Positions 15,604 through 19,496 of a DNA stretch of 19,496 bases are shown here, in pieces. A program made the position numbers and the translations under genes. The notes below the pieces were generated by a model. The model was given only the letters and a program-made list of their open reading frames with translations. It was not told the origin of the DNA and searched no databases. Position 1 is the stretch's first letter, and the number at the start of each line of letters is the position of its first letter. The stretch is from Thermoanaerobaculales bacterium. GTDB taxonomy: Bacteria; Acidobacteriota; Thermoanaerobaculia; Thermoanaerobaculales; Sulfomarinibacteraceae. Location of the stretch: NCBI GenBank assembly GCA_029932545.1, contig JAOZPW010000035.1, positions 1 to 19,496 on the forward strand. Reading direction: 5' to 3'.

Positions 15604-18600
15604 ATGAAACCTGGATCTTTGCGCGGTAGCCTGGCGTCGTTGCTCATGGCCATGGGCTGCGTCACCTTGGCGCCGTGCCTGCCTGCCCAGACGACACCAT
15701 TACTCCAGAGTGAGGCGGAGAAGGCAGCCTCTATTCTAAGGGTGTGGAACACCGCCATGGGGATGGCCTTTCTCGATCATGGGCAATATCCCCAGACAAA
15801 GGACATATTTGCTCTGGCAGCCTTTTTGGAGCGGGAAGACTACTGGGAAACGCCCGTCGTGAACGACCCATGGGGTCGGCCCTACCGATGCGACTCGCGC
15901 CGGGCGGGGTTTCACGTATGGAGTGCCGGCCCGGATGGGCTCGATGCTACAGACGATGACCAGAGCTGCGGGGGCGACGCCCCCCAAGACCGTGTGGCTG
16001 GTTCACATTCAAAGGAGCAACGCCCGAATCTCGTTTCCAAACGCTCTCCAGGGACAGGGCGGGTCGGCAACACCCTCACAGTCACCAGGTCCGGTGATGA
16101 TGTTGTGCTGGCGTGGGCGCCAACAGGAGTCACCTACGACGTAGTCGGGTCGACCACCGCCAGGTTTCTCAATCCCTTTCTGCTGAGCCGGCAGGCCTCG
16201 ACCACACACACGTATGTTGGGGCGTTTTCGGGCGGTGGGGACCTCGAGTTCTTCGACGTCACGGACGAGACAGAGACCAACCGCGGAGAGGACGGGAGCG
16301 GAAGCCTTCCGCCTCCTCCTCCGGCGGTGGACCCACTTCCGGGAGGCACTGCACTCGTCATCGGCTCCACCGCATCCTTGAGCGGAACGGGTTTCTCCGA
16401 GCTCCCGGCCGACAACCTCATCTGTTTTGCAGGCGGAATCTGCCTTTCCCCCGACACCGCGACCCAGCGTACGACCCAACTGAGCTTCACTGTCCCCCCT
16501 GGGGCTGTCTCGAGTTCCCTCACCGTGAGCAACGGGATTCTCCAGAGCGCCGCTATCACAGCAGATATCTATCTGGAGAGCCCTGGTGTAGACATCCTTC
16601 GTTCGCTCGGGTTTGCCGCGCGGCCTGATGGAGGGGTGGACGTCGGTGGTGAGTACTGGACTACGTCTCGCGTCAGTGGACAGGACCATGTGTACCGACA
16701 CTACTTCGACCCTGCCTCCGGAAGCTGGACCAGAGAAGCCCGCGAAGGTCCCTACACCGGAATTCACTACACCAGTACCAAGACTGACCGGTTTCAGAAT
16801 CTGTATGTGGGGTACGGAACCATCGGCGCCTCCGGCGGCTCGAGGAGGATTGCCACCGACCCACCGGCGAACATGGCAAACTGCGTCAACCTTGGCGGCA
16901 GTGGTTCCATCCAGGTCCTGGGCGCTGCTCCAGACCCAAACCCAGACGGCGTCGGTGGTCGTGACGTCGTCTACTTTGCATTCAAGGATGCGGGCGCCGG
17001 CACCGAGTACATCAAGAAAGTCAATGTCACTGCCGGCGGCTGCTCAGGCGTAGCCGACAACGACTACGGAAACCGCGGTGGGAGCTGGAACTGGGACTTT
17101 CAGGTCGGCATGTCGGTCGACGAGGACACTGGGGACCTCTACGTGCCGGAGAAGACCAAAATCACCGTCGTGGCGACCAACGAGACCGTGTCGACCTTCA
17201 AGACAGGCTTCAGCAGACTTTTCGGCGTGGACGTGTGGCATGAGCCAGGAGGTAGCTTTGGTGCTGTGCTTGCGGCAGACATCTCTTCGGGCGTAGTGAC
17301 CTCTGTTTCCTTGGACAATCCGGGCGGCGCCCCTCTCAATGTTGCGAGTGGATCTTTGCTTCGTACCGTGACCTGGAGCAGAAGCAGCCACTCGACCCAA
17401 TTATGGGCCTCGGCCATCATGAATCGGGTGACCTTTGCCCACAACACCGGCGGTAATATCGCACTCTGGCCGGCGCCCACCCTCAACGCCGAGCCCTATG
17501 CGGAGACTGCGCATGTCTGGATATCCTCTCCCGACCCGGACGACAAAGCCGACTACCAGGGAGTAGTCCGGGACTCTGACCCTGCCGCAACGGACTACTC
17601 GACGTTCAAGGTCAAGGCATGGTGGGACGACGGTGTCGCTCGGGACATCTGCGCCATGCTCGGGGACGCCCCCACGACTGCGGGTTATGAGCCAAAACCC
17701 ACTGCCGACGCTTGCTGGCTCCCCTGGGAGGACCCGCAAACGGGTACGCCTAACGGAATCTGTGACAACCAGGAGCCGTTTGACGGTAGCGCAGGGGTGG
17801 GAACCTCTACCGACACAGACACCTTCAAGGAGTGCGAGTCCTCATGTGGCATGAGCTGGGGTGATGCTTGCGAGTTCGAGTTCCGGATCACCCAACGATA
17901 CGCCGGCGACAACTACCGGGTGTATTTCTTCCAGCCGAGCGGTAAGAGCATCATCATGAGCGCACTCGTCACCGCGTGGAAGCGTGCCTATATTGAGAAC
18001 GACGCGATGTGCAGCAATGGCGCCTTATTGAAACTGGATGCCAATAATGGCCAAGATTTTATTATTCTTGCTTTCCATCCTGATGGCTCTGTTCCCCCTG
18101 ATCCTTCTGAAGGGCAGACCATCCACATCTTCGACGCCAGTCATCCCATGACCAGCATCCACGATCTGGCATGTGTGCGACAAAGGATGGTGGACACCCC
18201 TGACCAACGTGTACGCATTGATCTGGGCGAAGTCGGTAATTGTACACAGGCTTACACTTTGCAGGTTTCTGATCTATATGATGCGGATGACAACGGAGGT
18301 CCAGATGACCCTTGGGGATTCGACAGCGGAAGGTCCGCCGGCATCTGCGTGGACGGCTCCGCGTACTACGTGGCGGACACCTCGCAGCTCAACACCAGGG
18401 ATCGGACAGGCCCCTTTGACGATGCCTTTGTGCACTTTGCTGTGCCTTCGGCTGGGGCGGGGATTCTCCCCTACTTCCCTGAGCTTGACATGAGTGACGG
18501 TGTTCCCATGGTGGCTGCCCTTCGTTTTCACCAGATCTGGTTCGACCACAAGCGTCCGTTCTTGTGCGAGGTGAACGGAATTGAGTGCGACAACTGCTGC

Positions 18601-19044
18601 AACGAGGAGCAGAACTACTTCCACCTCATGGGTCTGGCTTCGAGAGAGACAGGGGACTGGGGCAAGACCCGCTTCCAGAGCGACGCCTCGTTTTCCTTCG
18701 GCCAGGCCATCGAGGACTTCTGCACGGGCTGTAGCCCCACAGAGCTGGCCAATGCCCTTCAGCGCAACGCAAACCACGAGATCGCCCATCAGTTCGAGGT
18801 CAACTGTCCGAACCCGACACCCCCGCCCACCCCGTATCACAACCTCAACGACGCCTGGTGCGGCGTCTGCGACGGGGGTTATCTCCCCTGGTGTCTGATG
18901 CATGTAGACAGTGAGCCTCTGGCCAACCGGACCGACGGCATCGACAGGTTTTGCTGCTACAACCTTTTGGCCGACCCGACCCTCTGTTCCAGTGATGTCA
19001 CCCAGTGTGGTGAGGGTTTGCGAGTCACCACGGATCCGAAGTAG
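15604..19044 (+). CDS. Large secreted multidomain protein: GspG-like pseudopilin domain, IPT/TIG-like segment, C-terminal HEXXH motif
   Basis: The product has 1146 residues from ATG 15604, preferred over upstream TTG/GTG codons because AGAAAGG lies 6 bases before it and a signal peptide follows (cleavage near CLPAQ, about residue 29). Residues about 33-120 resemble the globular part of the type II secretion major pseudopilin GspG: an amphipathic helix, HGQYPQTKD, DPWGRPYRCD (Asp88) and SAGPDGLDATDDD, but without the prepilin helix. A linker with five Pro (near 235) leads to an IPT/TIG-like Ig-type segment (about 242-327). A long body follows, Cys-rich and with Asp/Gly-rich loops such as DADDNGGPDD that may bind calcium. 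Near the C-terminus NHEIAHQFEVNC contains HEXXH at 1058-1062, a zinc-metallopeptidase motif; a third ligand is not obvious. I infer a secreted, disulfide-stabilised protein that may be a metallopeptidase. I do not recognise the full-length family. Confidence 0.85.
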   Translation: MKPGSLRGSLASLLMAMGCVTLAPCLPAQTTPLLQSEAEKAASILRVWNTAMGMAFLDHGQYPQTKDIFALAAFLEREDYWETPVVNDPWGRPYRCDSRRAGFHVWSAGPDGLDATDDDQSCGGDAPQDRVAGSHSKEQRPNLVSKRSPGTGRVGNTLTVTRSGDDVVLAWAPTGVTYDVVGSTTARFLNPFLLSRQASTTHTYVGAFSGGGDLEFFDVTDETETNRGEDGSGSLPPPPPAVDPLPGGTALVIGSTASLSGTGFSELPADNLICFAGGICLSPDTATQRTTQLSFTVPPGAVSSSLTVSNGILQSAAITADIYLESPGVDILRSLGFAARPDGGVDVGGEYWTTSRVSGQDHVYRHYFDPASGSWTREAREGPYTGIHYTSTKTDRFQNLYVGYGTIGASGGSRRIATDPPANMANCVNLGGSGSIQVLGAAPDPNPDGVGGRDVVYFAFKDAGAGTEYIKKVNVTAGGCSGVADNDYGNRGGSWNWDFQVGMSVDEDTGDLYVPEKTKITVVATNETVSTFKTGFSRLFGVDVWHEPGGSFGAVLAADISSGVVTSVSLDNPGGAPLNVASGSLLRTVTWSRSSHSTQLWASAIMNRVTFAHNTGGNIALWPAPTLNAEPYAETAHVWISSPDPDDKADYQGVVRDSDPAATDYSTFKVKAWWDDGVARDICAMLGDAPTTAGYEPKPTADACWLPWEDPQTGTPNGICDNQEPFDGSAGVGTSTDTDTFKECESSCGMSWGDACEFEFRITQRYAGDNYRVYFFQPSGKSIIMSALVTAWKRAYIENDAMCSNGALLKLDANNGQDFIILAFHPDGSVPPDPSEGQTIHIFDASHPMTSIHDLACVRQRMVDTPDQRVRIDLGEVGNCTQAYTLQVSDLYDADDNGGPDDPWGFDSGRSAGICVDGSAYYVADTSQLNTRDRTGPFDDAFVHFAVPSAGAGILPYFPELDMSDGVPMVAALRFHQIWFDHKRPFLCEVNGIECDNCCNEEQNYFHLMGLASRETGDWGKTRFQSDASFSFGQAIEDFCTGCSPTELANALQRNANHEIAHQFEVNCPNPTPPPTPYHNLNDAWCGVCDGGYLPWCLMHVDSEPLANRTDGIDRFCCYNLLADPTLCSSDVTQCGEGLRVTTDPK

Positions 19045-19054
19045 GAGGAAGTTG

Positions 19055-19496
19055 ATGTTGCTCCGTACTTTTCTTGTTGTTTCGCTCTTGTTCCTCCCGG
19101 CATGCAAGGGTCAGGCTTCGACCGAGGAGGGGCCCTTGCGTTTCTCTTTGACCGTACATGATGTCACGGTGGGGGAGATTCCCTTAGGCGCCGGATCCCT
19201 GTTCCAGCTCATCGTCGAAAACACCAGCTCTGAGGAAATTCGCTTGGCCACTGGAGGCAACCATTGGTGGATGTTGCATTCGCCCTATTGGGAGGTGCGC
19301 ATCGAAGGTCCGATCACGCCCGAATGCAGATACACTGACACAACGCCTGGAGATGGGCTCTTGCAGGGGCAGGTTGCATCCGTTGACATTCCGGCCAACA
19401 GCACCCGACAGTTTAGGCTGGCTCTGTCAGGAGTCTGTGACCCAGGTGAATATCGAGTATCAATGAAGTACTGCGGGACGCGCGTTCCCTATGAGA
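19055..19496 (+). CDS. Putative lipoprotein of unknown function, 3' end beyond the window
   Basis: AGGAGG (19043-19048) overlaps the stop of the previous gene and sits 6 bases before ATG 19055, so the two genes are probably co-transcribed. The frame stays open for 147 codons to the window end. A short hydrophobic N-terminus ends in LPAC (Cys17), a lipobox with an unusual Pro at -2. The mature part has alternating strands: RFSLTVHDVTVG, then LFQLIVENTSSEEIRLA, a Trp-rich GGNHWWMLHSPYWEVRIEG, and VDIPANSTRQFRLAL. This pattern resembles a small Ig-like beta-sandwich, as in many periplasmic 'intracellular proteinase inhibitor-like' or DUF lipoproteins. That fold suggestion is inference from strand pattern only. 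No catalytic motif is visible. It may partner the upstream secreted protein. Confidence 0.8.
   Translation, partial: MLLRTFLVVSLLFLPACKGQASTEEGPLRFSLTVHDVTVGEIPLGAGSLFQLIVENTSSEEIRLATGGNHWWMLHSPYWEVRIEGPITPECRYTDTTPGDGLLQGQVASVDIPANSTRQFRLALSGVCDPGEYRVSMKYCGTRVPYE

Noticed and set aside
15604..15960. Stand-alone type II secretion pseudopilin gene
   Set aside because: There is no prepilin peptidase motif or hydrophobic pilin helix, and the frame continues without interruption for over 1000 codons.

Overview
The window is G+C-rich bacterial DNA, and every recognisable gene lies on the + strand. Most products look exported: three lipoprotein signals, several Sec signal peptides, and a beta-barrel protein ending in an aromatic residue. 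This points to a Gram-negative (diderm) bacterium. Sulfatase-TPR fusions, PD40/TPR proteins with a haem motif and GspG-like domains are things I associate with Acidobacteriota, Myxococcota and related environmental lineages. That assignment is inference; there is no rRNA or marker gene here to settle it.

Region 1 (1-4938). The 3' part of a CocE/NonD-type alpha/beta hydrolase overlaps by one base the remnant of a lipoprotein sulfatase-TPR gene. That remnant keeps only its N-terminus and C-terminal TPRs and also carries a frameshift. It is followed by an intact 858-aa lipoprotein with one CXXCH haem motif, PD40 (TolB-like) propeller motifs and about eight TPRs.

Region 2 (4939-5523) is a non-coding gap with a pair of REP-like GTAG hairpins in inverted orientation. 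Their only two differences are compensatory.

Region 3 (5524-14900) is the functional centre: a secreted penicillin-acylase-family Ntn hydrolase, a DUF1302 outer-membrane protein, a DUF1329 LolA/LolB-like periplasmic protein, a strong terminator plus a degenerate heptamer repeat, a YCF48/BNR-propeller exported protein, and an MMPL/RND inner-membrane transporter ending in a second strong terminator. Together they resemble a trans-envelope system for a hydrophobic molecule: an inner-membrane pump, periplasmic carrier or scaffold proteins and an outer-membrane barrel, with an acylase that may process the cargo.

Region 4 (14901-15603) is a non-coding gap with a long inverted repeat, a second trace of the heptamer repeat and a candidate sigma70 promoter with a perfect -35 box.

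Region 5 (15604-19496) encodes a 1146-aa secreted multidomain protein (GspG-like pseudopilin fold, proline-rich linker, IPT/TIG-like segment, long Cys-rich body, C-terminal HEXXH motif) and, immediately downstream, a lipoprotein of unknown function that runs off the window.
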